Below, piece after piece: positions 32,133 to 44,087 of a stretch of 64,000 bases of DNA. The DNA comes from Crotalaria pallida (taxonomy: Eukaryota > Streptophyta > Magnoliopsida > Fabales > Fabaceae), in assembly GCA_037953625.1 (NCBI GenBank), contig CM075655.1:24260001-24324000 (forward strand). Direction: 5' to 3'. The notes beneath the pieces are model-generated. The model was not told the DNA's origin. It saw nothing but the letters and a program-made list of their open reading frames with translations, and made no database searches. Numbering within the stretch: position 1 is the stretch's first letter; each line of letters starts with the position of its first letter. Made by a program: the position numbers and the translations under genes.

Positions 32133-32144
32133 TGGTATCAGAGC
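32133..32144 (+). other. Primer binding site (initiator Met tRNA)
   Basis: TGGTATCAGAGC begins two bases after the LTR end, the standard plant Copia PBS. Confidence 0.95.
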
Positions 32145-32228
32145 TTCGTGCTCTGGTATAGGCCTAACAGCCTGAGTTAAAGATCCGTTGTAGATTGGCA
32201 GCGTTGGGATATTTTATTTGTTTTTAAT

Positions 32229-33825
32229 ATGGAGGGATTTTCATTCGATGAAGCACCACTTTTTGATGGAAATAATTTTCACTATTGGAGTGCGAGAATG
32301 AAAATATTTTTACAATCTATCAGCATTCGTCTATGGAATGTCGTTTTACATGGTTTTGATGAAAAATCTTCTTCCTTGAATTTTCAAGCTATGCATGTTT
32401 TTAAAAATGCTTTGAACCATGATGCATTTGCTATTATTGAAAATTGTGAAAATTCTAAGGATATTTGGGACACATTACATCTACACTATGCTACTAATGA
32501 TCTTATTGAAAGTGTAAGTGTCCATGGGAAAGAGGAGAAGGAACAACAAGAAGTTGCTATGGAACGTGAAAGGACCAACTCCCTAGACGAAGATTCTGAT
32601 GATGAAAGTGAAAGCGTGGGGAGTAACTCAACAAGCGACTGTGATGACTTAGAGACGATTTTTGAAACCTTTATGGACTCACTAGAGGAATCAAGTGACT
32701 CAGATGCAGAATCAATGGCAGATGAAATTAAAACATCCGACTACTTGGCTCATGAGGACCATGAGGTAATTTCAATTAGTCCTTGTTCTAAATCTCTACA
32801 ATTTGCATATAATGATTTGAATGATGATTTGTTATCTTTAGAAAATAGAAACTTGGACTCTACAAAAATTATCTCAAATTGAAAATGAAATTGATTTTTT
32901 GAAAAATGGAGATATTTTTGATAAAGAGACATTTTTAGAAAATAGCTCCTCAACTATTTTTGAAAATTGCTTTGATATTGAAAAACATGTTGAGGATGCA
33001 CTCTTTGAATATAGTAACATTGAAAAATCCAGTTGTTCAAATTCCTTGCTTGAATGTGAAAATGAAAATGATGTTTATATTCAAAAATCAAGCAAAGTGT
33101 TTGACAATGAAATTTTTCAACGTGAAGTTAAAAATTCCAAGTTTCATGAAAGTCATTTTGAAAAAGTCAAACCATCATCCAAACCCATTACTTGCAATTA
33201 TTGTGGCAATTTAGGACATATTTCTCATTTATGCTTTTATCGTAAAAATTTATATATGAGAAATAATATGCAATGGGTTCCAAAGGCCTCTAAGGAATCT
33301 ATGACTAACCCCCAAGGACCCAAGATGAAATGGGTACCAAAAGGTTCTCCTTGTGTTATAAATGTGCAGGAAATGAAATCAAAGGGTGAACCAATTGGAC
33401 AACGTAAGGGGAAGTCAATGAAGTCAAAGGGTCAATGGTCCAAAAATAAGCAATGTGGTCGAAAGAAGAAGATGTTCACAACCAAAGCCTCTCACGTGCA
33501 AAAAGGTGAAATCATAAGATTGAGGACTTTAAACAAAAAGCAATGGCATAAACCAAGTGGAGGAGAAAAAGGGAAAATAACAAAGATGGTACCTAAGAGG
33601 ACAAAAACCAAATGGGTCGATCAAAGGAGAAAGATGCCTACCAACACCAAAGCTTCACATGAGAAAAATGGAAGATCCGATATGTTCAAAAATCAAAAGG
33701 TGAAGCAATGGGTAAAGGCAAGAACTTCATTGGTCAACAAACCTAAGGTATCAATCTCTTATTCCTCTTATATCAATGATTATACAAAGGTATACTTGGA
33801 CTATTCTAATTTTTATTCATACTAA
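32229..33825 (+). pseudogene. Shortened Copia gag, frameshifted
   Basis: ATG 32229 opens MEGFSFDEAPLFDGNNFHYW, a typical gag start. The first half of the UBN2-like region (DAFAIIENCENSKDIWDTLH) is present, but the second half is replaced by an acidic, serine-rich stretch (ERTNSLDEDSDDESESVG). The frame shifts near 32880 (stop at 32880-32882) and continues from 32883 through a CCHC knuckle CNYCGNLGHISHLC (about 33189-33230), WVPK repeats and a very basic tail, ending at TAA 33823. With the frameshift, two products of about 217 and 308 residues result. Gag normally coats RNA, so a knuckle plus basic tail without most of the capsid region would bind RNA but probably not assemble alone. Confidence 0.8.
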
Positions 33826-35887
33826 GGTGGATCATGGGTGCTAAATTTTTTTTTTAAAAAAATATTTTTAATTATCATGATCACTCCTTGGTTGAATTAA
33901 ATCATGTGTGTTTTACACCTTTTGAAAATTTTTTTGAACATGATTATTTTTGGTATAGTCCTAGATACCTGTTACATATAGTGTGTCACATCATGTGAGG
34001 TTAAAATTTTTGTTGTTATCTCCTATCACATGATTACGCTTTATATGTAATGATATTGCATTGATATATGAGGACATGCTTGTATTTGTAAGGACATGTT
34101 TGGAACGACATGGACTTATAAAAGCATGGTGATATTTCCTTTTATGATTAGTGCATATGTTTAAATTGTTCATTCATATTTTACCTTCATAATATCCTTG
34201 ATATTAGTGAAGAGATGCAACTAATCCTTAAGGATCCAAGACTTTGGATACCAAAAGTATTATCTTAAGTAGTATTGCAGGTGATATTTCAAGCACAAGA
34301 GGATTCATGCAGTATGAGATTAATCGAAAGAATACCAAAGAGGGTCATGAACATAATCAAGGGACATGTGACATGATGGACACAAGTGGAGTTCGCTTCA
34401 ATGTATTCAATAAGGACAAGAAACCTAAAGGAAGAACTTCACAAGTGCACGCACAAACATTATAACTTGAGAAAGTGTCACAAACGATAAGTATCACCAT
34501 TATTATTTTTTTTAACTATTTTATGTTACTTATCTTTGTGATACATATGTTTATCTTGATGCTGAAATTTTTTTTGTGATTTATTCCTTCTTCAATATAT
34601 TTGTACAAATCTTTTTGAAAGATAAATTATTCTTTTTCAGCATACACCATATTCATGTGTTACTAATTCCTAAGGATCCAATTAACTTGGATACCAAGAA
34701 AATGCACCTAATTAGCCTTGCAGGTATTACTACAAGTCTCAATGATGCAATGTTCTCTGAAAAATCTATGATTCGATGGACTCAAATGAAAAGAGAACTT
34801 GACGATATTCAAGCCTTGAAAGTGATACTGCAATATTAATACGATCTCTTGGAATGGAAGAAGTGCAACACGTTGAATAAGAGGAGACATCCTTCAAAAT
34901 ACTACATAATGAATTTATCAATAGAAGGAACTCCAAAGCTCTCGTTTTCAAATCATCACTATAAGTATCACTGATCTTTTAATTATTTTAATCATTTTGT
35001 GATGCTTCTACTTATGATATGTGCTACATGATATTATGTGCTGAAGTGCATTGAATATTTATTGTCATGGCATATAGGACTCTCAAATTTTTGTGATGAT
35101 AGTAAGCATACACATGTTTTAATGATGCATTTGATCTCCCTTTATATCTTGCTCGGTTGATTCATTCTTTTAGAAAGGGGGAGAAAATTTTTCAAATCTG
35201 CATAAAAACCTGTTTCGCTTTTTCACTCTATCTTGACATCATGCATCCTTTTAACTATGTAATGGGACAAAATTTTTTGTGTTTCCATGACTCCTTATGC
35301 TGATGTCAAAATAGGGGGAGTAAAGTATGAAACAATCTCTTTGTTATTATTAATGCTTCTACCCAGTGTTTCAGGGGGAGTTTAGCATGTTTTTTCAATT
35401 GACCAAAAGGGGGAGATCTATCACATTCAGGGGGAGAAATATTCATATTTTCATATAAAAGGACAAAAAGGGGAGATCTCGGAACGCCATACCATTTGCT
35501 CCTTTGATGAAAAAAAAGGGATCCTGTGATAACTCCCATGGAAAGAAAAGTGAGAAGTCAAGCTTACTCATGGGGAGAAGAATTATGAGATTCATGGCAT
35601 ATCTGATGAATAACAAAAGGGAGAGAAGAAAAATCCAAGCATAACAACAAGAGAAGAATTCTGAACCCACTTTTTGCTGTTACCAAAAGGGGGAGAAGAA
35701 TTCCTAAATGATGCTTAATGATGCAAGGATGCGAAGCATTTAATTTGTTATATATCCTTTTTGTATCCTTGTTGTATTATTTGTGTTCTAGGGATAAGGC
35801 TGTGTTTATTATATATACATTTGCTTGTATAACACTTGTGATGTAGATCATTCAGAATACAGGTTTGTCATCATCAAAAAGGGGGAG
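33826..35887 (+). other. Non-coding 3' interior with repeated PPT-like tracts
   Basis: No ORF is supported across 2 kb. Two loosely similar blocks (about 34190-34560 and 34650-35050) share words such as AAGGATCCAA, TTGGATACCA and TTGCAGGT. From 35170 on, GGGGGAGA-type tracts recur about eight times before the last, AAAAAGGGGGAG (35876-35887), which abuts the LTR and is the presumed PPT. Confidence 0.65.
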
Positions 35888-38009
35888 TGTTGGAAGTCAA
35901 GCTTTCCCAAGGACTTCAAGTGCAATCACTATATGGTTTTGATGATAACAAACTCAAGATTCTCAAGTTCATATCAAGTGCAATCACAAGCTCTTCAACC
36001 TTCAAGTCCAAGCTTCAAGTTGAAGAATCAAGCAAATGAAGTTGAAGGCTCAAGCAAATTGAAGTCCTTTTAGCCCTTTCCCTTAGGACATCATGTAAGG
36101 TAATGAAGTCAAGGTTTATATTATGTTAAAAGGCCAATATAAGTTTTTCTAAATATATTTTTCATAATTAAGGAGAAGAAAAAGAATTTTTGTGAAAATC
36201 AGTTTTTCTATCTTAGTTTTGGTGAAAATACTTGATGTTACAAAACTCTGAATATTTTTATGTATGCAAGAGAGAGTAATCGATTACTTGCCTAAAGTTA
36301 ATTGATTAACTTTGTTGCATCATAGAAAAATCAGAGAGGTTGTAATCGATTTAATGAATCTTGTTAATCAATTACTTTTTTATGAGAGTAATCGATTACC
36401 TGGCTCAAGTAATCGATTAAAATTGTTGCATCATATATTTTCCTGAGACAAAGTAATCGATTACTTGTCTTGTAGTAATCGATTACATGATGTTGCATCA
36501 TATAAAAATCAGAGGCTCTGTAATCGATTATTAGAATAGTGGTAATCGATTATATGTGTTGCATCATACATTAAACAGAAGTGAAGTAATCGATTAGATG
36601 CATGTGATAATCGATTACTGGTTTTTAAAATGAATTTCAAAATTTCTATTTTTAAAGGGATAATCGATTACCTCCCTCAAGTAATCGATTACCTCAACTT
36701 TTATTGAAAAACGTGTCAGAATCATTTTGATTATTTCCTGATTTGTTTTTATATAAAAGATTCTGATTTATTTTACAAAATTAGAAAATGATTTTAAATT
36801 TGAATTATTTCCTTTTTCGTTTTAAGAATCAAATCTTTGTTTTATTTTCTAAATCTTTTTTATTTGGTTTTGATTTTAAAACTTAAATTATTTTATTTCC
36901 AAAATCGTTTTTGATTTGATTCAAATTTTTTTTAAATTCAAAATTCAAATTTCAAATCTTTGGTTTTAATTGTTAAATCTTTTATTTTATTTTTTGATTT
37001 GTTTTGATTTCAAAATAACTCTATTTATTTGTTTTTCAAAATCACTACACTTCTACAATTTTGTTTTTCAAGAATCTGATATTCACGCTCTTTCTCTTCT
37101 TCTCCATTATTCTCTGTTCTTCACGTTCAGATATTTTTTTTAAGAAAACAAAACCTTGTGTTGGCCTTGTAACGTTTTTCATTTGACTTCATTGCCATAG
37201 AGCTTAATTGTTGTATCTGTGTTACTTAGAACACATAATTGTTAGAGTGGCCTTTATTGTTGTATCAGCACTATTGAGAGTGCACTATAGGTCTTGTACC
37301 CGATCACTCATACCTTAACCTGTGTTGTAAAGGGGTGTGTAACCCTTAGTGACTAGGGAGTGAATCTCCTAGTGCGGACGTGCTGCGTTCGTGGTTGTAG
37401 GGTGAGGAACCCTTTGTTGTGTTGGGTAGTGCTAGACGAACGGTGGGTCACCTAGTAGTTAGGCTATCTGGAAATCTAGGAAAGATTTTCCTAGTTGTGT
37501 ATCGAGGTCCCTGGCGAAAGGAGGTTCCTAGTAGCTTGCGGGGCGCTCTGGTTGTACTTGGAGACGTGTGGCGTCTTTGGTTTAGTGAAAAGCTCAAGCG
37601 GGTCGCTTGGGGACTGGAGTAGGCCGGGTTTGCCGAACCAGGATAAAATCTCCGGTGCAATCTCTTCTATCCCTATCTCTTTTATTTTCCGCTGTTATAT
37701 TTATTTGTTGCGCATCATATCGATTATTTTCATAATAATTAATTTAAAGGATTTTAAATTAATTAGCGCGGTATCATTCGTTTTCGTTGTTCTTATTTTA
37801 ATTCGTGTCCGCGCATATTAGTTTTCATAATATTATTAATATTATTCGCTTTCGTGCAATCGTTTTCATCATTATATTGTTTTCCGCTGCAAAATCTCTT
37901 TAAGTTTATTGAAAACGTTTTAAAGCGAATATTTTCCAAAGTTTTTATAAACACCCAATTCACCCCCCCTCTTGGGTGACAGCTGCCAATCCTATCAATA
38001 ATTCTAACA
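35888..38009 (+). repeat. 3' LTR of the gag-only Copia (2122 bp)
   Basis: Same length and order as its partner. Palindromes 36270-36690, TATA 36750-36757, leader 37320-37665 with hairpin 37595-37609, end TTCTAACA at 38009 followed by TSD GTTTC. Confidence 0.95.
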
Positions 38010-38464
38010 GTTTCTACTTTTATAAGGAAGTGATTACCCGACTAGGGGTTAGAATGCCTTTTACAGCCTTTGAGATAGATGTTTTGGATACTCTGAGAGT
38101 AGCTCATTCCCAACTGCATCCGAACGCTTGGGCTTTTGTTAGAGGATTTCAACAAGTTTGTTCAGTGATGGGATGGTCTTGCACTATTCCAATTTTTTTC
38201 TATCTGTTTGCTCCCCAATGTAACACTTTTGAGAAAGGTTCTGTAAGACGACCTTGGGTTTTTTTGAAGTCACGTAATGGATATGCTCTTTTTACTAAGT
38301 TCTCTGAGTCTTGGAAAGGATTCAAGCCTTTCTTTTTTAAATATAACTTTGTTGGCAACAGTGTCTGCTGGTTCACCCGTCCTGGTGAAAGGCGACCAAT
38401 CCCTCAGTTTCCTCTTCAATGGACTGCAAACTTTTTCAACCGGAAGATTGCCTCATATGCTTCG
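38010..38464 (+). pseudogene. Antisense accessory ORF of the Tat element, N-terminal part (PF04195-like)
   Basis: Right after the Copia TSD the frame reads FYFYKEVITRLGVRMPFTAF, then QLHPNAWAFVRGFQQVCSVM, IPIFFYLFAPQCN, WKGFKPFFFKYNF, PQFPLQWT. This is the pattern of the domain known as putative gypsy type transposon (PF04195), found in plant Tat/Grande-type elements opposite to gag-pol. Function is unknown. At 38464 (IASYAS) it is cut by a solo LTR. The frame can be followed on the far side at 42078 (LDWKELAEYEKDV). The direction is opposite to the gag-pol of its host element, so it needs its own promoter. Confidence 0.75.
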
Positions 38465-38853
38465 TGTGACACCCTTCTGGATTATCCAAATAAGATATAA
38501 TACTTAAGCGATTATATTGGATAATATAAGGACTTGTGAGTATTGAGAAAATATGTAAGTGAAATTTTCTTTTAAAAGCGGGTGCGCAAATCGACACTTG
38601 GAATTCTTGGAGAAGAGACTCTAAAGCATTTTGTACAGTTGTTTCGAATTTGGCGATTTCTAAAACCTTTTCAAGAATTGAGTCACAATCGTCTTTCAAA
38701 ATCGTATTCATATAATAGAAAATAATGAAGCTACTCTTGCTTAAATTGATAAAACCGATACCATCGAATACTTTCCACAGCCGAACTCTTAAATAGATTA
38801 AATCAGAGTAAGCGGAAATTATCGGACTATGCAATTACTAGTAAGATAAACAT

Positions 38854-38895
<42 letters not shown>

Positions 38896-39219
38896 AGTCA
38901 TAAGTACATAGCCCCATATCAAAGTTTCCAAGATCCCAAAATACAAGTCCACAAACAGATCTACATAATAATATGACCAAATCCCTAGAGTACCCCAAAA
39001 GTATATCTACAACATATATACATAACCAAAATATAACTCTAAGGGTGGTCACGTAGATCCGGCAGCATCAGATGCAGTAGTAGTGATAGCAGTAGTCTCC
39101 AAGGAACATAAGTAGTAAGGTAGTAGCATCATCATCAACACAGCAGCAGCAGCAAGGTATCCTCCACAGCCTCCACACATCGGATCCTCTGATCCTCATC
39201 ACATACCCTATGCCCATAC

Positions 39220-39693
39220 CTAGGGATCATCGTCCCTCCAATCTCTCCCAGTAGAATGCACGACAGGCTCGCTCCCACTCTCGTCCTCCACCGGATCCTC
39301 CTCGATCTCATCCGAGGGAGAGTGTACCCTACCACTGGGTACCGGGTCAGGTGATGGTGAAACCCTGACTGGGCTCCTCAGATCAGATGGGGGAGTCTCC
39401 TCGCGGACGAATCTCGAGGTAAAAGGGTGAGAGCGGGTTGGTCGAAAACGGAAACTGTGATAAGAGCGAGCTGGTCGCGTGGGAGGTGGTCCATGGTAAG
39501 TGTAAAACGGGGGTACATGCATAGTGTATATGATGGGAATCCTAAATCTACGAGGACGGAATCGGATCAATGGGTTCGGGTGGTAGAAGGTAACCTCTAC
39601 CTCTCCCTCGAACACCGCGCGATGGTCCTCATAGATCCATGTGCCACTAGGAAGTGGTCGGATCTCGATGCAAGCAATGTAACGAGACATCAC
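39220..39693 (-). CDS. LTR-embedded ORF, second family, 157 codons
   Basis: Begins MMSRYIACIEIRPLPSGTWI, includes EDHRAVFEGEVEVTFYHPNP and RFRPRRFRIPIIYTMHVPPF, and ends GRDWRDDDP. It is about 90 percent identical in protein to the ORF at 25303-25776, with the same length and stop. In the codons I compared by hand (61 codons) about 17 differ silently and 3 change the residue, although the surrounding LTR sequence has many indels and substitutions. That pattern is expected of a translated, selected protein. No domain is recognised. The C-terminal third is acidic and proline-rich. Confidence 0.6.
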   Translation of the reverse strand: MMSRYIACIEIRPLPSGTWIYEDHRAVFEGEVEVTFYHPNPLIRFRPRRFRIPIIYTMHVPPFYTYHGPPPTRPARSYHSFRFRPTRSHPFTSRFVREETPPSDLRSPVRVSPSPDPVPSGRVHSPSDEIEEDPVEDESGSEPVVHSTGRDWRDDDP

Positions 39694-40424
39694 CTACAAG
39701 GGCACATGGGTAAGCATTTCTATACACATAATCAACAGAGTATAAATAAGTACAATATGAACATGTATGTATATGACAATGAGTAACAGTCACATTTAGC
39801 ACTTAGCATTTAGTGAATGCAAATAGGATGCTCACACTTGTTTCATTTATTACAATTAATGCAAATGACTGGCATGATGCATGAATTTAGCTCTCAAACC
39901 TATCTCCATCATTCTATGTCACTCTCTGACGTCCATCCCTGACAACCCAGCACTCAATAGTGCGTTGTATTCCTAGGTATACAACAATTCGTACATTCAC
40001 CTAGAATGTACACGACAAGCTTGGAATCCATGCCACCCGAGCATATCCCGTCATCCAAATGGACCGTCCTCCAAACGGTATAACCATATCGGCATCCACT
40101 AAGCCGACCACGTCAACGACGTGTCATCAAGCAAGCGTATTGGCACTCCCAGAGGCCCTCCACATGTTTACCAAAAACATGATATACGTCCTACCATCCA
40201 AACTCCAGAATGAATGCATTACTTTACTTAAAAGGAATTGATTGATGTTTTATCCTTTTATTAATACATTACGTGCCTCCCGAGCAACGTATCGTTATTC
40301 AAATGAAAACATCATAACGTCAATCAATTTCATTTAAGTCTAGGATCACTTGGTTTATTGTCCTTTAAGTGTTACAAAATGACTTAGAATTGAAAATGGT
40401 ATTTTTAAGTATCTGACTAAAAAT

Positions 40425-40750
40425 ACTCGAGTGTTTCCCATAATACTCGAGTAGTTTATCATTTCCAGATGTTACTCGAGTAGTTCATGATTATACTCGA
40501 GTCGTTCATGTCTTTTTAGAGATTGAAGTTTTCAGATCTTCATAAATATACTCGAGTAATTCATGAGATACTCGAGTAGTTCATTACCCAGAATACTCGA
40601 GTAGTTTATATATTACTCGAGTTGTTCATCAATTTTTACCCTTGTTGCATCTGAAATACTCGAGTGCCTAGCCTGATTCTCAAGTTGGTGCGCCAATTTT
40701 CACACTGGTGCACCACGAAATACTCGAGTGTTAAGCCATATACTGGAGTA
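40425..40750. repeat. ACTCGAGT array in the solo LTR
   Basis: About eleven ATACTCGAGT-type motifs, again paired with AGTTCATG-like spacers. It lies at the position equivalent to 26525-26860, but individual spacings differ, so the motif rather than the spacing is retained. Confidence 0.85.
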
Positions 40751-42075
40751 TTTACAGACAGAACAGACTGAAATTTGGTGTTTACATACCATTTCCTTTC
40801 TAAACATTTTTAACCCAAACCAATGATCACAGTAGTTCATATACCATATATTGAACATGTTACAATACTCATTTCATATCAAATAACAAATTTGACAGAG
40901 AATCAATCATTTATGCATAAAATACACAATTTAGCAATTCAACACCTCAAATTGCAAGATAAACACAATACTCATGAAATAATGTTCATTTAAGCTTGCA
41001 TGCATGATTTAGAACTTGCTCATCACAGTCATAGAGCATGGATTGGTCTCCAAACCAAAGTTCCTATTCAAACTAAGCCCTTAGAGCCTCTTGGTGGCTC
41101 TCTAACACAATTAATGAAATTTAAACTCTATCTAGTGTATGAAATTACTTCCCCTTACCTCTCAGACGTGAATCAAACAAAGAATCCCCAAAGAAAAGCT
41201 CCACAACTCTCAGATCAACTTCAAGCATCACATGTAGAGCATTTTGAGTGCAACACCAAAATGGAATTGGTTCACACATGAAACAGAGAATAAAATTGGG
41301 GAAATTAGATTTTCTAGATTCTATGCAACATAATCTAACTAAAGAAACTGAATTTGAGACTCAGGGATTCATGAGCTTACCAGAAATCGAACCCAAAGTA
41401 AGCTCCCTGACTAAAACTTTGACAGAACCAGCTTCACTTCCAAGCCCCAATTCTCCCAATATACTCACTCAATCCTCACGATTTTGGTGTTTGTACAAAG
41501 CTCGAGATGTGAGCTTTGTATTCGTGTATGACTCAAGTCTTAACACTCAGATTTGAAGGAGAATCGAAGTGAGCAAACTTGAAACCCTAACTTTCATCAA
41601 CAACCCAAACTTAACCAAAAAGCTTCACAAATCTGTTGTTGTTGTGCTTAAATAGAGCAAGGAAACTCTCATGCAAGGCGACACGGCATCTATGGCGTTG
41701 GCAAGGCGGTGATTTCGTGTCACCAACACGAGATCGTTGGTGCTGACTCACCAAACGCACTAACTCGTGCAACTCTGTCCAGAATACTCGAGTATTTCAG
41801 AAAATACTCGAGTATTTTGCCTAATTTTTGAAAAATAATTATTTTATTTTCTTTCCCTCCAAAAACTTTCCTATAATTACCTCTAGGTCCCAACCCAGGG
41901 ACTAATATGCAAAACATTTATTTTATGCATTATAATATTTATTAAATAATTCCACACACACAAACTAGTTACATGAACACATATTTTAATCGAGGATTAA
42001 TATAGAAATCATTAATTATAATTAATTTATAATTAACATTTCATTAATCGGGGATTAAATTTTTGGGGTGTTACA

Positions 42076-43411
42076 CGTTGGACTGGAAAGAGCTCGCCGA
42101 ATATGAGAAAGACGTGTGCCGAGCTGTTAAGAGTTATTTGAAAACCAATGGAATGATAGAAACGAGGGATATAGTGGATATCCCTTCATCAAATGTCAGG
42201 GCTGACCTTGGTAAACTGTTTTCCTTCTACTTTTATACTTGTGTTTTATCCAGATCTAATGTTACTTCGTTTTCTTTGCAGATAAAATGGCCTCTCGTAT
42301 GTCTGCCCTGCTTCAAGGTGGCAAGAAAAGAAAAACTACTGCAACCAGTGCAGCTTCCGGATCTTCAAACCTGAGCACGCCAAGTTTAAGTACTTCTGCT
42401 CCTTCTGCTTCTCCGGTCGAGGTGTCTCCTCGGCCACCCTCCACTGTGCATGTTGTTGCTGCTACAGTTTCGTTGGGACCGAGCGGTCAAGTCCAAGTCT
42501 CCTCTCCCCCTCAACAACTGACTCGACGCCGAAGGTTGGATAAAGGAAAAGAAAAAGTGTCCGTGGGGGCAAATATTATTGCTGAGGGAACAAGCACCAA
42601 AGTTGTCACTGCTCCGACTTCTACTGCTACTCCATCAGAAACATCAATTTGGGATCGAGAATTAGATGAGAGGTTTCCCAAGTTTGTCTGTCCTGAATCT
42701 GACTATCCTCGGTTCGGAACTCTTACCGCCGACGAGTGGTCACGTTGCAACATGACGCTGACGAAGTATCTACTTCGAAGTGCCAACCTAACTTATTTTT
42801 TGGCCAAGCAATCAGGAGATCTGTTTACTGGTTTTAACATTGAACAGAAAGAAGCTCGAGAAATGTCTGCGACACAAGAGGCTAGTCTTTCGGACGAACT
42901 GGTCCGAGTGAACAATGAATTGGAGAATTTGAAAGCTGACAAAACCGAGCTGATCAAGGAGAGAGATTCTTTGAATGCTTCCAAGAAAGTTGTAGAGGAT
43001 AAGGGGAAGGAAGTGGAGGAGGCACTGAAGAAGGAGCTGCAGGAAAGCCGACAAGGGTTTGATGCACTGAGATCTGAAGTGGAGAAATCTGTTGTTACTG
43101 CTCGGAAGCTCAAGGAAAAAGCTCTTCGTCACAAGAAGGTGGAGGTGACCAATTTTTACAATTGGAGCAAGGGTGTTGATGATTCTTTTATTTCGGCGAT
43201 CAAACAAATTCAAATTTTCAATCCTGAAACTGAGTTCAGGGTGGTTGGAGCTCATCCCTTTCACAGTGTTGAGAATGGGAAATTGATTGACCTTGAGACT
43301 ATGGCCGAAGTTGATCTACAAGTGGAAAATCTTCCCAATCCTCTTGTTGAGCTGACTGAGGCTCCAGAATTTGATGACAAGGATATCGTCTTGTCTAATG
43401 TTGAAGAGTAA
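42076..43411 (+). pseudogene. Antisense accessory ORF of the Tat element, C-terminal part
   Basis: The frame resumes with LDWKELAEYEKDVCRAV and NVRADL. A 71-bp intron fits well (GTAAAC at 42211, TTTCTTTGCAG ending 42281). The next exon is open to TAA at 43409: basic GGKKRKTTATSAASGSS, a Ser/Pro-rich stretch, a folded segment (ELDERFPKFVCPESDYPRFG), a long coiled coil rich in E, K and L (about 42840-43150), then an acidic end (EAPEFDDKDIVLSNVEE). Coding of this length without a stop suggests it was maintained until the upstream insertions. It converges tail-to-tail with integrase (44088). Coiled coil plus PF04195-like domain hints at an oligomeric structural protein, but function is unknown. 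Confidence 0.7.
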
Positions 43412-44087
43412 TCTTGATCGGTTAATTTCTGTTCACTTGTAGTATTCTTTTTTGCTGCTCGCTGTGTTCGAGCGTTTATTTCATGTTTATTTTGAACAAG
43501 GTCCTTTCATCTTTTTAGAACTGAATTTGAATCAATCTGCTATGTATGCCAATCACATTATTGCCCGATGTATTATCGTTGTTTTTTGTGTCGTTAGTTG
43601 CATGCTCGATGGTATTTTCCGAGCGGAAACTCTTGTTCTTGGGACAAGAATAACTTTATCACTTTTGTATGTGTTATTAATTGTGAGTAGAACTCGGATC
43701 GCCAACTTTAGCGGAAGCGGGACCCTCGGACCGCGGAGCAAGGAAAGTAATTTCCTGAATTCGGGCGTTCTATGTATACGTTGTTGAACTCTCGTAAAGA
43801 GCTGCATCTCGATTTCGCTCGGTGGCTAGCCGAACCAAATGAGTCGTACGGTTTTTCACAATGTTCATAAGAGAATTTCAAAGAAATTGACGAATTTTAT
43901 TGATAAAAGAATACAAAGATGAAATTGCTCATTTTCTAAATAATTCCTAACAATTTATCTGTAATCTAAGAAGGAAGTTACCCTTCGTTTATTCAACCTA
44001 AACAATTCTGAGCAATAGACTAAACTATATGTAAACAAAAAATAAAATGAGAGCTTAGCTGTAATAAGCTCTGAGCTTGGCCACGTT
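43412..44087. other. Convergent 3' region between antisense gene and pol
   Basis: Roughly 680 bp between two converging coding regions. Short ORFs on both strands (43452-43807) look like chance. AT-rich stretches could serve as polyadenylation regions for both transcripts. No repeat or element border is seen. Confidence 0.5.

Larger units (their letters stand above)
30009..38009 (+). mobile_element. Non-autonomous, gag-only SIRE-like Copia
   Basis: Two LTRs of exactly 2122 bp (30009-32130 and 35888-38009), ends TGTTGGAAG and TTCTAACA, TSD GTTTC at 30004-30008 and 38010-38014. PBS TGGTATCAGAGC at 32133. The 3757-bp interior has a shortened, frameshifted gag and no trace of protease, integrase, RT or RNase H. 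LTR features (palindrome cluster, TATA, GC-rich leader) match the autonomous SIRE element at 8617, so mobilisation in trans by such an element is plausible. The LTR pair is nearly identical by eye. Confidence 0.95.
38465..42075 (-). mobile_element. Solo Tekay-like LTR (3611 bp)
   Basis: Plus-strand limits TGTGACACCC and GGGGTGTTACA, same architecture as the Tekay LTRs but a diverged family. No internal region or second LTR is present. The flanks are CTTCG on the left and CGTTG on the right. Reading-frame continuity of the interrupted ORF suggests the original site was CTTCGTTGG, so three bases of the right TSD copy appear lost. Contains an AT microsatellite (about 38857-38892), the LTR ORF, stem-loops at 39964-40011 and an ACTCGAGT array at 40425-40750. 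Confidence 0.88.

Noticed and set aside
32133..32144. tRNA-gene fragment at the Met-tRNA-like sequence
   Set aside because: It is only the 12-base primer binding site, two bases after an LTR.
43452..43807. Plus- and minus-strand ORFs downstream of the antisense gene
   Set aside because: Neither shows a family or composition typical of coding. They lie in the convergent untranslated region.
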